Below are positions 52,531-61,372 of a DNA stretch of 64,000 nt, piece by piece; position 1 is the stretch's first letter; every line of letters starts with the position of its first letter. Location of the stretch: NCBI RefSeq assembly GCF_947504225.1, contig NZ_CANNGT010000005.1, positions 62,001-126,000 on the forward strand. The letters are read 5' to 3'. A model generated the notes under the pieces. That model did no database searches. It worked only from the letters and a program-made list of their open reading frames with translations, and had not been told where the DNA came from. The stretch is from Brumimicrobium ulvae (lineage in GTDB: Bacteria > Bacteroidota > Bacteroidia > Flavobacteriales_D > Crocinitomicaceae). The position numbers and the translations under genes were made by a program.

Positions 52531-52676
52531 AATTACGAATAGAAGAATTATGAATTGATTAACTCTATTCAATAATTCGTAATTCGTAATTGACTAATTC
52601 GTAATTGATTAATTCGTAATTGATTAACTCTATTCAATAATTCGTAATTCGTAATTGACTAATTCGTAATTGATTA
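52531..52676. repeat. 65-bp tandem repeat of AATTCGTAATTG units
   Basis: AACTCTATTCAATAATTCGT begins at 52561 and again at 52626, an exact 65-base period for nearly two units; each contains four to five ATTCGTAATT-type motifs. The last unit runs into the stop codon of the yifB gene. Confidence 0.9.
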
Positions 52677-54212
52677 TTTAGCCCAATCATCTCTGTCCAA
52701 ACTCCTAAATTGTATGGCTTCAGAAATATGGGATGTATTTATTTTAGCATCTTGATTTAAGTCAGCAATCGTTCGGGCGACTTTTAAAATACGATCATAA
52801 GCTCTCGCAGATAAACCTAGTTTATCCATGGCTTGTTTGAGTATCGTATTACATGCCTCATCAATTTTACAGTATTTCCGAAGTTCCTTGCTACTCATTT
52901 GAGCATTGCAATGTGTTTCATCTGTTGTTTTAAAACGTTCTTCTTGAATTAAGCGGGCTTCTACAACGCGCTGCCTAATGTCTTTACTTCCTTCATCTGG
53001 TTGGTGGTAGGCCAGTTCGTCGAAACTCACTGGAGTAACTTCTACGTGTAAATCGATACGATCGAGCAGTGGACCAGAAATTTTATTTAAGTAGTTTTGG
53101 ACTATTCCTGGTGCGCAAACACAATCTTTATCTGGATGATTGTAATAACCGCATGGACATGGATTCATGGCGGCTACTAACATAAAGCCTGCTGGATATT
53201 CTACGGTGAATTTCGCCCTTGAAATGGTTACGAACCTGTCCTCGATTGGTTGTCTCATGACTTCTAGAACAGAACGTTTGTATTCGGGTAATTCGTCAAG
53301 AAAAAGCACTCCATTATGTGCTAATGAGATTTCCCCAGGTTGTGGATATCCACCGCCGCCAACTAGCGCAACATCTGAAATCGTGTGATGAGGTTTTCTA
53401 AAAGGACGTTCCGTTATTAGTCCTGCTCCGGCATTTACTTTTCCAGCAACCGAATGAATTTTTGTGGTCTCCAAAGATTCGTTGATGCTCATAGGTGGTA
53501 GAATGGTTGGCAGTCTTTTCGCTAGCATTGATTTTCCTGCTCCTGGTGGACCAATAAGAACAACATTGTGTCCGCCCGATGCTGCAATCTCAAAGGCTCT
53601 TTTAATGTTCTGTTGACCCTTCACATCTCTAAAGTCGACTGTAAACTCATCTAGTTTTTTGTAAAACTCTTGTCGAATATCAATTCTTGTAGGTTCGAGT
53701 CCAATGCCGTCATTTAAAAATGTGATTACTTCATTGATTGTGGAAGCGCCATAAACATCTAATCCATCTACAATAGCAGCTTCTCTTACATTTTCTTTAG
53801 GAAGAATAATTCCTTTAAAACCTTCTTCTTTTGCTTTTAAGGCGATGGGAAGTACTCCTTTCATAGGCTGTAGGCTTCCATCGAGCGACAATTCTCCTAA
53901 TAAAATGTAGTCGGCTAACGCATCTGTCTTTACTTGCTCACTTGCAGCCATTATTCCTATTCCAATAGGAAGGTCGAAGGTTGATCCTTCCTTGCGAATG
54001 TCTGCAGGAGCCATGTTGACTGTAATTTCTTTCATGGGGTATTTATACCCGTTGTTGGTAAGGGCGGCTTTAATTCTTTGTTGACTTTCTTTTACCGCGC
54101 TGTCGGGTAGTCCTACCAAAATAAAACTGATGCCCTTGTCGATGTTTACTTCGATTGTAATGGTGGTGGCTTCAATGCCGAATACGGCACTACCAAAGGA
54201 TTTGACTAACAT
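52674..54212 (-). CDS. YifB/ComM family Mg-chelatase-like AAA+ ATPase
   Basis: 512 residues. N-terminal Lon-protease-like S5 fold (about 1-165), then the AAA+ module: Walker A GPPGAGKS at 221-228, Walker B near GVLFLDELPEYKRSV, and a four-Cys stretch CPCGYYNHPDKDCVCAPG of the zinc-finger insert. ComM acts as a helicase in natural transformation and branch migration in Gram-negatives; in Bacteroidetes the family is general. Divergent from a small gene at 54370. Confidence 0.93.
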   Translation of the reverse strand: MLVKSFGSAVFGIEATTITIEVNIDKGISFILVGLPDSAVKESQQRIKAALTNNGYKYPMKEITVNMAPADIRKEGSTFDLPIGIGIMAASEQVKTDALADYILLGELSLDGSLQPMKGVLPIALKAKEEGFKGIILPKENVREAAIVDGLDVYGASTINEVITFLNDGIGLEPTRIDIRQEFYKKLDEFTVDFRDVKGQQNIKRAFEIAASGGHNVVLIGPPGAGKSMLAKRLPTILPPMSINESLETTKIHSVAGKVNAGAGLITERPFRKPHHTISDVALVGGGGYPQPGEISLAHNGVLFLDELPEYKRSVLEVMRQPIEDRFVTISRAKFTVEYPAGFMLVAAMNPCPCGYYNHPDKDCVCAPGIVQNYLNKISGPLLDRIDLHVEVTPVSFDELAYHQPDEGSKDIRQRVVEARLIQEERFKTTDETHCNAQMSSKELRKYCKIDEACNTILKQAMDKLGLSARAYDRILKVARTIADLNQDAKINTSHISEAIQFRSLDRDDWAK

Positions 54213-54369
54213 GTTGATTTAGGTTTTTAAGTTATTTCTTATTTAAGTTAGTGAAATTTATCAAATCAAAAAACTTTTATAGAAAAATATCTTGTCTAAA
54301 TATTTTTAACAATTCAGGCATTAAAATCAAGAAATTTGTTAATTTTATAGAGAACTTAAATTAAAAGAA

Positions 54370-54630
54370 ATGGGATATTACAAAACAATTGATGGTAATA
54401 AGTATGATGGCGAATTATTAGAATTGGCTGAAAAATTAACTTCTGGAGCAGGAGATGGTAGATTGTCAAAAGAAGATGCGTCACAACTATTGGATGCTGT
54501 TAAAGATGGAGATTCATATACAGACATTGAGAAAGCTACTGTTGCCTACATTCGTGAGAACTATAAGTGGACTGATGCTGCAGATGAGTGGTTCAGAACT
54601 GAAATTAGAAAATGGGCTGCGACTAAATAA
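54370..54630 (+). CDS. Small conserved acidic protein
   Basis: 86 residues, no signal or membrane segment. SGAGDGRLSKEDASQLLDAV resembles half of an EF-hand (DGR...E); the rest reads DGDSYTDIEKATVAYIREN and ends KWTDAADEWFRTEIRKWAA. I recall similar short proteins in other bacteria but no defined function. Divergent from yifB; terminator follows at once. The +2 frame ORF over it is a shadow. Confidence 0.8.
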   Translation: MGYYKTIDGNKYDGELLELAEKLTSGAGDGRLSKEDASQLLDAVKDGDSYTDIEKATVAYIRENYKWTDAADEWFRTEIRKWAATK

Positions 54631-54647
54631 GCAACTTTATTATCATT

Positions 54648-54680
54648 AAAAAGAGCTGCCTTTTTGGTAGCTCTTTTTTT
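54648..54680 (+). terminator. Intrinsic terminator between convergent genes
   Basis: AAAAAGAGCTGCC / GGTAGCTCTTTTTTT stem with T runs on both strands, so usable in both directions; the T run reaches the stop codon of gmhA on the other strand. Confidence 0.88.
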
Positions 54681-55245
54681 ATTTTAGGTGACGCTCCACG
54701 TAGTCTATTAGGCTGTGTATAACCTTAATATGAATCTCCTGAGCTCTATCGGCATATTTCGCATGAGGCGCACGTATTTCAACATCACAAAGACCAGCCA
54801 TTTTACCACCGTCTTTCCCCGTTAAGCCAATCACCTTCATTTCTTTTCTTTTTGCTGCTTCAATGGCCTTAATCACATTTCCTGAATTGCCACTTGTGGA
54901 GATGGCCAATAAAACATCGCCTTTGCGTCCAACTCCTTCTACGTAGCGAGAAAATATATATTCATAACCATAATCATTCGCAACGCAAGAGATGTGTGAA
55001 GGATCTGAAATTGAAATGGCACCAATGGAAGGTCGGTCGTTTCTATATCGACCGGTTAATTCTTCTGCGAAATGCATGGCATCACACATAGAGCCACCAT
55101 TTCCACAGCTTATAACTTTACCTTCAGATTGAAAGCTTGAAACCAGAAGTTCTCCAGCTGCAACAATCTTTTCTAGATTAGCAGGAGTATTGAATTTTTG
55201 CAATACATCTAAAGCTTCATTAAATTGGTCTGCTATTTGTTTCAT
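54679..55245 (-). CDS. gmhA: D-sedoheptulose-7-phosphate isomerase
   Basis: 188 residues, SIS fold. Typical signatures: [20 protein letters not shown] (substrate phosphate loop and Glu) and [20 protein letters not shown] (second loop), with [17 protein letters not shown] at the end. It makes D-glycero-manno-heptose-7-phosphate, the first step to ADP-heptose for LPS cores or surface glycans. No gmhB/hldE homologue lies nearby. ATG at 55245. Confidence 0.94.
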   Translation of the reverse strand: MKQIADQFNEALDVLQKFNTPANLEKIVAAGELLVSSFQSEGKVISCGNGGSMCDAMHFAEELTGRYRNDRPSIGAISISDPSHISCVANDYGYEYIFSRYVEGVGRKGDVLLAISTSGNSGNVIKAIEAAKRKEMKVIGLTGKDGGKMAGLCDVEIRAPHAKYADRAQEIHIKVIHSLIDYVERHLK

Positions 55246-55313
55246 GACTCAAGAATTAAAATATCAAAATTAAAAAATTAAACAGAAAGAAGCCCCGATT
55301 TGAACCATTTTAT

Positions 55314-55321
55314 TATATTTG
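55314..55321 (+). promoter_or_regulatory. -7 box TATATTTG for the small secreted protein gene
   Basis: The box overlaps an in-frame start at 55319 and lies 33 bases before the ATG at 55355, supporting the latter. Confidence 0.5.
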
Positions 55322-55354
55322 GAAACCCGGGATTATAACTGTGCTAAACTTAAC

Positions 55355-55804
55355 ATGATGAGAAAACTTTTACTATTAGCGATTACTAGCGTTTTAATTT
55401 TTGGAGCGAAGACAACTTTCGCTCAAAATGACAAAAAAGAATTGAACTGCTTTGAACGATATGAAGCCGCATTTAAAGAGCGTGGTTCTTACACTATTTC
55501 AGATAATATTTATAGAAATGTTATGATTTCCTTTTTTGAAGGTGACGAAGTATACTGTGTTAGAGGAAAGGTACGTGTCGAAAATGGATATGTAAGTGCA
55601 ATTTTTTATTATTACGATGATAATACCGAAGAACTATATGATAAAAAGTTTCATAACTTAAATAATGAGCCGCCAACGGTAACAAATGGTATTTCTGAGA
55701 TGATCATCAACGCCGACCGTGAAAGGTTTAGAGTGGTCTTCATCGATAAGTTAAAACCTAAAAGAAAAGCATTACAACAAATGAAGATTCCAGACGATCT
55801 TTAG
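55355..55804 (+). CDS. Small secreted protein of unknown function
   Basis: 149 residues from the ATG at 55355 (a second ATG follows at once). Signal peptide ending TTFAQ. Mature domain with two Cys (ELNCFERYEAAFK, EVYCVRGKVRVENG) and a beta-rich region YVSAIFYYYDDNTEELYDKKF. No family recognised. Followed by a perfect hairpin terminator. Confidence 0.7.
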   Translation: MMRKLLLLAITSVLIFGAKTTFAQNDKKELNCFERYEAAFKERGSYTISDNIYRNVMISFFEGDEVYCVRGKVRVENGYVSAIFYYYDDNTEELYDKKFHNLNNEPPTVTNGISEMIINADRERFRVVFIDKLKPKRKALQQMKIPDDL

Positions 55805-55825
55805 AATGTTGACAAGTAAAAAAAT

Positions 55826-55855
55826 AAAAAAGCAACCTAAACAGGTTGCTTTTTT
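55826..55855. terminator. Bidirectional intrinsic terminator
   Basis: AAAAAAGCAACCT / AGGTTGCTTTTTT perfect arms with loop AAAC, T-rich on both strands, between the secreted-protein gene and the end of rsmG. Confidence 0.92.
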
Positions 55856-55909
55856 ATTTTTTGTCACTTCTTTAAATGTTGCTTTGATACTTTTGAGTAT
55901 AGTCTCGTG

Positions 55910-56533
55910 TTAGTATAACTGAACGTAGACAACTTTTTTTGTTTCAAAAAATGCTTCTGAGAAGTTGTCAGAGATTAAATGAGATTCATGAAAAGTCTGA
56001 ACTGGTCTCATCTCCTCTGTTAAATCACCACCTTTTAAATATAAAATACCGTTCGGTAATGCATTTTTGTGTTGCTTGTTGATTTTTTTGCGAACCCAAG
56101 AAATAAAAACAGGCATTTTTGTTACAGCACGACTTACAATAAAATCATATTTATCTTTTAATTCTTCAGCTCTTTTGTGACTTGCGCGAACATTCTTTAA
56201 ATCTAAAGCTTCAGCAACAGCTTCTACAACTTTAATTTTTTTTCCTATCGAATCCACCAAATGAAATTGACATTCTGGAAAAAGAATGGCCAATGGAATT
56301 CCAGGAAATCCTCCTCCAGTTCCAACGTCAAGAATACTTGTTCCTGGATTGAAACGTATGACTTTAGCGATGGCTAAAGAATGTAACACATGGCGCTCAT
56401 AAAAATGGTCCATGTCTTTTCTACTGATGACATTGATTTGTTGATTCCACTCTTCATATAGTGGCCCCAGTTTTTCAAATTTGTCAATTTGATCCGCTGT
56501 TAGTTTGGGGAAATATTTTTTGATAATATCCAT
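55910..56533 (-). CDS. rsmG: 16S rRNA (guanine527-N7)-methyltransferase
   Basis: 207 residues from the ATG at 56533. Class I methyltransferase motifs: the SAM loop LDVGTGGGFPGIPLAILFP and YDFIVSRAVTKM, with the usual NVISRKDMDHFYERHVLHSL ahead. It methylates G527 of 16S rRNA. A longer frame to 56581 is possible but a TATTTTTG box at 56538-56545 sits right before the ATG. Confidence 0.95.
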   Translation of the reverse strand: MDIIKKYFPKLTADQIDKFEKLGPLYEEWNQQINVISRKDMDHFYERHVLHSLAIAKVIRFNPGTSILDVGTGGGFPGIPLAILFPECQFHLVDSIGKKIKVVEAVAEALDLKNVRASHKRAEELKDKYDFIVSRAVTKMPVFISWVRKKINKQHKNALPNGILYLKGGDLTEEMRPVQTFHESHLISDNFSEAFFETKKVVYVQLY

Positions 56534-56537
56534 AAGG

Positions 56538-56545
56538 CAAAAATA
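56538..56545 (-). promoter_or_regulatory. -7 box TATTTTTG for rsmG
   Basis: On the minus strand the box ends five bases before the ATG at 56533; a nearly leaderless transcript is predicted. Confidence 0.45.
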
Positions 56546-56595
56546 GCATAATCTCACCACATGGGCAGGTCTTCTATTCAAAAATAAATTCTAAA

Positions 56596-57201
56596 CTATA
56601 TGGTGTCTTTTGTGTTGCTCATAAGGTTGGCAAGAAACTCTCTTGCACGAAAAAGCTGTGCTTTAACTGTACCTAATGGTAAATCCAAGTCGTCAGCAAT
56701 TTCATCGTAGGTTAATTCTTCGAAATACCTTTTGATAATCAGTTCTTTATAGCGTGGCTTGAGTCTTTCTACAACTTCTCGCATGGTTTTTATCTTTTGC
56801 TGTTGAATGTAAACCTCTTCAGGGTCCAAATGTCCACCATCAATTTCCATTCCCACACTTTCTCCGTTTTCGTTGGTGTAAGCATGGTCCATTGAGGTGA
56901 TAACCACCCTTTTCTTGCGTATGTAGTCTATACAGTTATTTGATGCAATTTTGAAAAGCCAAGTGCTGAATGCATAATTGGGAACGTATTGGTTAATGCG
57001 ATTGAAAGCTTTTCCAAATGCTTCGATGGTTAAATCTTCAGCATCGTCCGTGTTTTTGATCATCTTCAACAACATAAAATAAACTGGTTCTCTATATTTA
57101 GACAGTAATTCTGCATACGCAGATTGGTCGCCCTGTTTTGCGCGATTAACTATGTCTAAATCTTTTTTACCCTTCTCTGATAGGTTTTCTCCTATTTCCA
57201 T
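56596..57201 (-). CDS. RNA polymerase sigma factor, ECF type
   Basis: 201 residues. Sigma region 2 at about 25-95 (YREPVYFMLLKMIKNTDDAED, then TWLFKIASNNCIDYIRKKR) and region 4 near 140-192 (RYKELIIKRYFEELTYDEIADDL, GTVKAQLFRAREFL). A ~30-residue acidic loop lies between. No anti-sigma factor gene is adjacent, so the regulon is unknown. It overlaps the glycosyltransferase gene by ten bases and is read after it; the GT2-sigma order is probably one operon. Confidence 0.94.
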   Translation of the reverse strand: MEIGENLSEKGKKDLDIVNRAKQGDQSAYAELLSKYREPVYFMLLKMIKNTDDAEDLTIEAFGKAFNRINQYVPNYAFSTWLFKIASNNCIDYIRKKRVVITSMDHAYTNENGESVGMEIDGGHLDPEEVYIQQQKIKTMREVVERLKPRYKELIIKRYFEELTYDEIADDLDLPLGTVKAQLFRAREFLANLMSNTKDTI

Positions 57202-58325
57202 TTTGTTGCTGTTGATTGCTCAGTAGTGTAATAAACAATAGGGGTGAATATCGCATAAAATAAATCCCAAAAAATAATGCTCCAAATAAAAGACTTTTGT
57301 TCTAGCTTTTTAAAGGCCATCCCTAATATTAACCATTTTGAAACAATAAGTAATGAAATTACACCTATTGATATCCAACTCATCCAATTATTAACAATCA
57401 AAGTAACTAAAGAAATGTATAGCAAAAGCAAGGAGAGAGGATATATTCCTAACAATAGTTTTTTGAAAAGTGAGTAGCGGCCAGAGGTAGTGTAGTGTCT
57501 AGACTTTTGAGAATACCAATCTTTCCACGTTTTCTCTCCATCTGAATAGCAAAAAGCTTCTGGGGAAAGCGAAATCGTATAGTTCTTTTTCTTTGCTACC
57601 TCTTGAATAAATAAATCATCATCACCAGACTGAATTGAGTAATGCGATTTGAAACCACTGTTTTTCATGAAAACTTCCTTGGTGTAGGCGAGGTTTCTAC
57701 CAACTCCCATATAAGGAACGCCTGCTTTGGCAAAGGATAAATAGTTTAAGGCTATAAAGGTAGTATCAAAACGAATGACCTTGTTGAGAAAGCCCTTTGA
57801 TTTACGATGTGGAGCATAGCCTAAAACGATTTCTTTTTTTGGGGTAAATTTATTGGTCATCTGCTTTATCCATTGGTCTGAAGAGGGTTTACAGTCAGCG
57901 TCTGTGAACAAAAGGTGTTCATATTTAGCGCCTTTTATTCCTATGGTTAAAGGGAGCTTTTTTCCATGTGCTAAATGATGATTGCGCTCAATATTGATGA
58001 CTTTAAGGTGAGGGTACTTTCCTTGATAAGCTTTTAAAATAAATGCTGTGTTGTCAGCTGATTGATGATTGACAACGATTACTTCGAAGGTTTTGTAATC
58101 TTGCTCTAAAATGTTGGGTAAAAATTCATATAAATTGTCTTCCTCATTTCTCGCGGCAATAATTATACTCACTGGTAAATCTTTATTTTCTATCGTTTTT
58201 TCCTTGTGAGAAGCAATCCTTAAATAGAAGAAAAGTAGCCAAAACAGTTGGATGAAGGCCATTCCCCAAAATAGAATTGAGAGGGTCAATTGAGAAGTGT
58301 ACGTAATGTCAGGAATAATTTCCAT
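57192..58325 (-). CDS. Glycosyltransferase family 2, membrane-bound
   Basis: 377 residues from the ATG at 58325. One N-terminal membrane helix, a GT-A domain with VSIIIAARNEEDNLYEFLPN, the DxD-like FTDADCKPS, and QSGDDDLFIQEVAKK plus EKTWKDWYSQKSRHYTTS (QxxRW-type region), then three C-terminal membrane helices. This layout matches processive or lipid-linked GT2 enzymes. The longer GTG start at 58352 falls on the intergenic promoter region. Overlaps the sigma gene. Confidence 0.88.
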   Translation of the reverse strand: MEIIPDITYTSQLTLSILFWGMAFIQLFWLLFFYLRIASHKEKTIENKDLPVSIIIAARNEEDNLYEFLPNILEQDYKTFEVIVVNHQSADNTAFILKAYQGKYPHLKVINIERNHHLAHGKKLPLTIGIKGAKYEHLLFTDADCKPSSDQWIKQMTNKFTPKKEIVLGYAPHRKSKGFLNKVIRFDTTFIALNYLSFAKAGVPYMGVGRNLAYTKEVFMKNSGFKSHYSIQSGDDDLFIQEVAKKKNYTISLSPEAFCYSDGEKTWKDWYSQKSRHYTTSGRYSLFKKLLLGIYPLSLLLLYISLVTLIVNNWMSWISIGVISLLIVSKWLILGMAFKKLEQKSFIWSIIFWDLFYAIFTPIVYYTTEQSTATKWK

Positions 58326-58369
58326 TGATATAGTTTTGTACAAATATGGCACACTTGTTTAAATACAAT

Positions 58370-58377
58370 TATCTTTG
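58370..58377 (+). promoter_or_regulatory. -7 box TATCTTTG for tgt
   Basis: TAnnTTTG ends on the first base of an in-frame GTG at 58377 and lies 24 bases before the ATG at 58401, supporting that ATG. No -33 TTG at 20 bases. Confidence 0.55.
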
Positions 58378-58400
58378 TGTTTTTATTTTTCAACATATTT

Positions 58401-59531
58401 ATGCACTTCGAATTATTACATCGCGATAAAAAGTCCCAAGCAAGAGCAGGGAAATTACAAACAGACCATGGAGAGATTGAGACACCGATCTTTATGCCGG
58501 TGGGAACAGCCGGAACTGTTAAGGGGGTAAATCAACTTGAAATTGAGAATGAGATCAATGCCCAAATTATTTTAGGGAATACATATCATCTTTTTTTACG
58601 ACCAGGTACAGAAGTGCTTGAGGCTGCAGGAGGTTTGCATAAATTCATTAACTATAATCGTCCGATCTTGACCGATAGTGGAGGTTATCAGGTATATTCT
58701 CTTTCCGGGTCACGTAAAATTACCGAAGAAGGGGTGAAGTTCCAATCGCATATAGATGGTTCGTATCATTTCTTTACTCCAGAAAGAGCAATTGATATAC
58801 AGCGCGTAATTGGTGCTGATATTATTATGGCTTTTGATGAGTGTACGCCTTACCCTTGTGACTATCAATATGCCAAGCGTTCAATGAAAATGACGCACCG
58901 CTGGTTGGACAGGTGTTTTAAACAGATGAATAGTACCAAGTCTAAATATGGATATGAACAGGCTTTGTTTCCAATAGTTCAAGGGAGTGTGTATAAGGAT
59001 TTGCGTCAAGAGTCTGCAAAGTATATCGCTGATCAGGATTCTTTAGGAAATGCTATTGGAGGATTGTCTGTTGGAGAGCCTGATGATGATTTATATTCTA
59101 TGACCGAAACAGTTTGTGAGATCTTGCCGATTGAAAAACCAAGGTATTTAATGGGGGTAGGTACTCCAACGAATTTATTAGAGTGTATTGCCCTTGGAAT
59201 TGATATGTTTGATTGTGTAATGCCTACTCGTAATGCAAGGCATGGTTTGTTGTTCACCAGTGAAGGAACCATTAATATTAAAAATAAAAAGTGGGAAAAA
59301 GATTTTTCTCCTATAGATCCTAACGGAACATCCTCTGTAGACCACTTCTATTCTAAAGCTTATTTGCGTCATTTGATAAAAACTAAAGAAAATTTAGGGA
59401 TTCAAATTGCGTCAATTCATAATTTAGCTTTTTATTTGGCGTTAGTTAAAGAGGCTAGAGTAAGAATTATTGATGGTACATTTACAGATTGGAAAAACAC
59501 AATGTTTAAAAAGCTAGGACAAAGATTATAA
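58401..59531 (+). CDS. tgt: Queuine tRNA-ribosyltransferase
   Basis: 376 residues. Substrate motifs are present: RPILTDSGGYQVYSLSGSRKI with the Asp base, MAFDECTPYPCDYQYAKRSM, LSVGEPDDD and IDMFDCVMPTRNARHG with the nucleophile Asp. The enzyme swaps G34 for preQ1 in GUN tRNAs. The C-terminal zinc site, normally CxCxxC plus His, is altered: the region reads DPNGTSSVDHFYSKAYLRHL with no Cys. Followed within eight bases by an LptF/G-type gene. Confidence 0.95.
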   Translation: MHFELLHRDKKSQARAGKLQTDHGEIETPIFMPVGTAGTVKGVNQLEIENEINAQIILGNTYHLFLRPGTEVLEAAGGLHKFINYNRPILTDSGGYQVYSLSGSRKITEEGVKFQSHIDGSYHFFTPERAIDIQRVIGADIIMAFDECTPYPCDYQYAKRSMKMTHRWLDRCFKQMNSTKSKYGYEQALFPIVQGSVYKDLRQESAKYIADQDSLGNAIGGLSVGEPDDDLYSMTETVCEILPIEKPRYLMGVGTPTNLLECIALGIDMFDCVMPTRNARHGLLFTSEGTINIKNKKWEKDFSPIDPNGTSSVDHFYSKAYLRHLIKTKENLGIQIASIHNLAFYLALVKEARVRIIDGTFTDWKNTMFKKLGQRL

Positions 59532-59538
59532 GTTGCGC

Positions 59539-60627
59539 ATGTTAAAAATCATAGATCGCTATATCATCAAAAAATACCTGATCACTTTCTTCTTTATGTT
59601 GGGGGTGATAATGATTCTTGCGATGGTGTTTGACTTGGCAGAAAGACTTGGAGAATTCATTGAAAAAGAAGCTCCCGTCCGTGCTATAATTTTCGACTAC
59701 TACCTTAATTTTGTGGTGTATTTCGGAAATTTATTCTCTCCTCTAATCGTCTTTGTTGCTGTGATTTGGTTTACTGCTAAAATGGCCCAAAACACGGAGA
59801 TTATCCCCATGCTTAACAGTGGTAGACCTTTTCGAAGAATTCTCCGCCCTTATATGATTGGTGCAACTATATTGATGCTTATTTCCTTAGCGTTAAATCA
59901 TATTGTGTTACCAGAATCTAATAAGGTCAGACTGCAATTTGAAGAAGATTATTATCGTAATGTTAGAACGGTTGCCGATTATTTTGCAGAGTTTCCAGGG
60001 AAAAAGGTGGTGTATTTTGATTCTTACCGCTCGGATAAAAGCAGGGCACTTGGGTTTGTGATGGAAAATCGAAATGAAAACAATGAATTGGTTTCTATTC
60101 TAAAAGCAAATCAAGCCATTAACCCTGATAGTACAGATAATTGGAGGTTGATTGATTACCATATTCGGTACATTGGAAATCCGCATGATAAAATTGTTTA
60201 TCCGCCCAATAGTGGACAGCATTTAGATACGATATTGCCCTTTAAATTGAGTGAAATGGCGCAGCGTTCAACCGTTGTGCAAACAATGGGATATAACGAA
60301 TTGAAAGAGTTTATCGAATTGGAGAAGATCAAAGGTTCAGCTGATATTGCTTTTTATGAAATCGAGTTCTACCAACGAACTTCTTTTCCTTTCGCTACTT
60401 ATGTATTGACTCTAATTGGGATGTCGGTTTCATCTAAAAAATCCAGAGGAGGAATTGGGGTAAATATTGCAGTAGGCTTGTTCTTGGCTTTTATTTATAT
60501 TTTCGCCATGAAGGTGACTTCTGTTGCAGCAGAAAATGTTGGGTTTCCGAGCATGATTGCTGTGTGGATCCCCAACATTATATTTGCTGTGCTTGGACTC
60601 ATCCTATATCGAATGGCCCCAAAGTAA
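59539..60627 (+). CDS. LptF/LptG-family permease
   Basis: 362 residues from the ATG at 59539 (TTG at 59533 possible). Six membrane helices in the YjgP/YjgQ arrangement: three at the N-terminus (IDRYIIKKYLITFFFML, then YYLNFVVYFGNLFSPLIVF), a ~150-residue periplasmic beta-jelly-roll, then three at the end (SFPFATYVLTLIGMSVSSKK). LptF/G extract LPS from the inner membrane together with LptB. The two cannot be told apart here. Starts within the tgt operon. Confidence 0.9.
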   Translation: MLKIIDRYIIKKYLITFFFMLGVIMILAMVFDLAERLGEFIEKEAPVRAIIFDYYLNFVVYFGNLFSPLIVFVAVIWFTAKMAQNTEIIPMLNSGRPFRRILRPYMIGATILMLISLALNHIVLPESNKVRLQFEEDYYRNVRTVADYFAEFPGKKVVYFDSYRSDKSRALGFVMENRNENNELVSILKANQAINPDSTDNWRLIDYHIRYIGNPHDKIVYPPNSGQHLDTILPFKLSEMAQRSTVVQTMGYNELKEFIELEKIKGSADIAFYEIEFYQRTSFPFATYVLTLIGMSVSSKKSRGGIGVNIAVGLFLAFIYIFAMKVTSVAAENVGFPSMIAVWIPNIIFAVLGLILYRMAPK

Positions 60628-60632
60628 CTTAA

Positions 60633-61235
60633 TTACGATTCTGCAACTACTTCCTTAACTTCAGGGATGTGTTGTTTGAGTATTTGTTCAATTCCGCCTT
60701 TTAAGGTGTTTGTAGATGAGGGACAACCAGAACATGCTCCTTTTAGTACGACAGTCACTACCCCTTCATTAAAGTTTCTGAATTCTATGGCTCCTCCATC
60801 TCCTTCAACTGCTGGTTTTACATATTGATCCAATAAGCCTTTGATGGCATCATCAAATTCTGATGGTGTATAATTGGAGGTGTCTATTGTTTTGTCTTCA
60901 GAAATTGGAGCAGCTTTCTCTTCAGGGATCTTGGTAACGACCTGGTTTCCTTCGGCAATATAATTTCTGATGTAATCACGCAGCTCTGTAGTAACGAAAT
61001 CCCAAGCTAAAGTGTCGTCTTTTGTGATTGAAATAAAGTTATTGGCAATATAAACCTCTTTTACAAAGGGAAAGTTGAATAATTCATCTGCTAATGGAGA
61101 AAATCCTTTCGTTTCTTGCTGGGTCTTAAATTCTGCTGTTGCTGAAGGATCAATCAAATAATTGTTGGCAACGAATTTCATTGTGTTTGGATTCGGTGTC
61201 ATTTCAGCATATATTGTTACGGGTATCTTTGACAT
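60633..61235 (-). CDS. NfuA-like Fe-S scaffold protein
   Basis: 200 residues. N-terminal Nfu domain (YAEMTPNPNTMKFVANNYLI ... FPFVKEVYIANNFISITK), a linker with KAAPISEDK and a C-terminal NifU domain with EGDGGAIEFRNF and the cluster-binding CxxC of GACSGCPSS. It assembles or carries [4Fe-4S] clusters. Convergent with the permease gene, five bases apart. Confidence 0.95.
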   Translation of the reverse strand: MSKIPVTIYAEMTPNPNTMKFVANNYLIDPSATAEFKTQQETKGFSPLADELFNFPFVKEVYIANNFISITKDDTLAWDFVTTELRDYIRNYIAEGNQVVTKIPEEKAAPISEDKTIDTSNYTPSEFDDAIKGLLDQYVKPAVEGDGGAIEFRNFNEGVVTVVLKGACSGCPSSTNTLKGGIEQILKQHIPEVKEVVAES

Positions 61236-61361
61236 AATCTTATTTTTTTACAAAGTTAAGAAGTAATAAGTGAATAAATGTCGATTTGAACTAAAGAATA
61301 CAATACTGTCCTTCTTTCGTTAATATCAAGTTAAATTTTTAGTATCTCATCTTTATTTCTT

Positions 61362-61369
61362 ATTTTCGT
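61362..61369 (+). promoter_or_regulatory. -7-like box TATTTTCG three bases before a GTG start
   Basis: One mismatch to TAnnTTTG; the GTG start begins at 61373. Same arrangement as at 22225-22239, predicting a leaderless mRNA. Confidence 0.45.
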
Positions 61370-61372
61370 GCT

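Noticed and set aside
52531..52676. CRISPR array
   Set aside because: The 65-base units are contiguous direct repeats made of AATTCGTAATT words, with no spacers and no cas genes.
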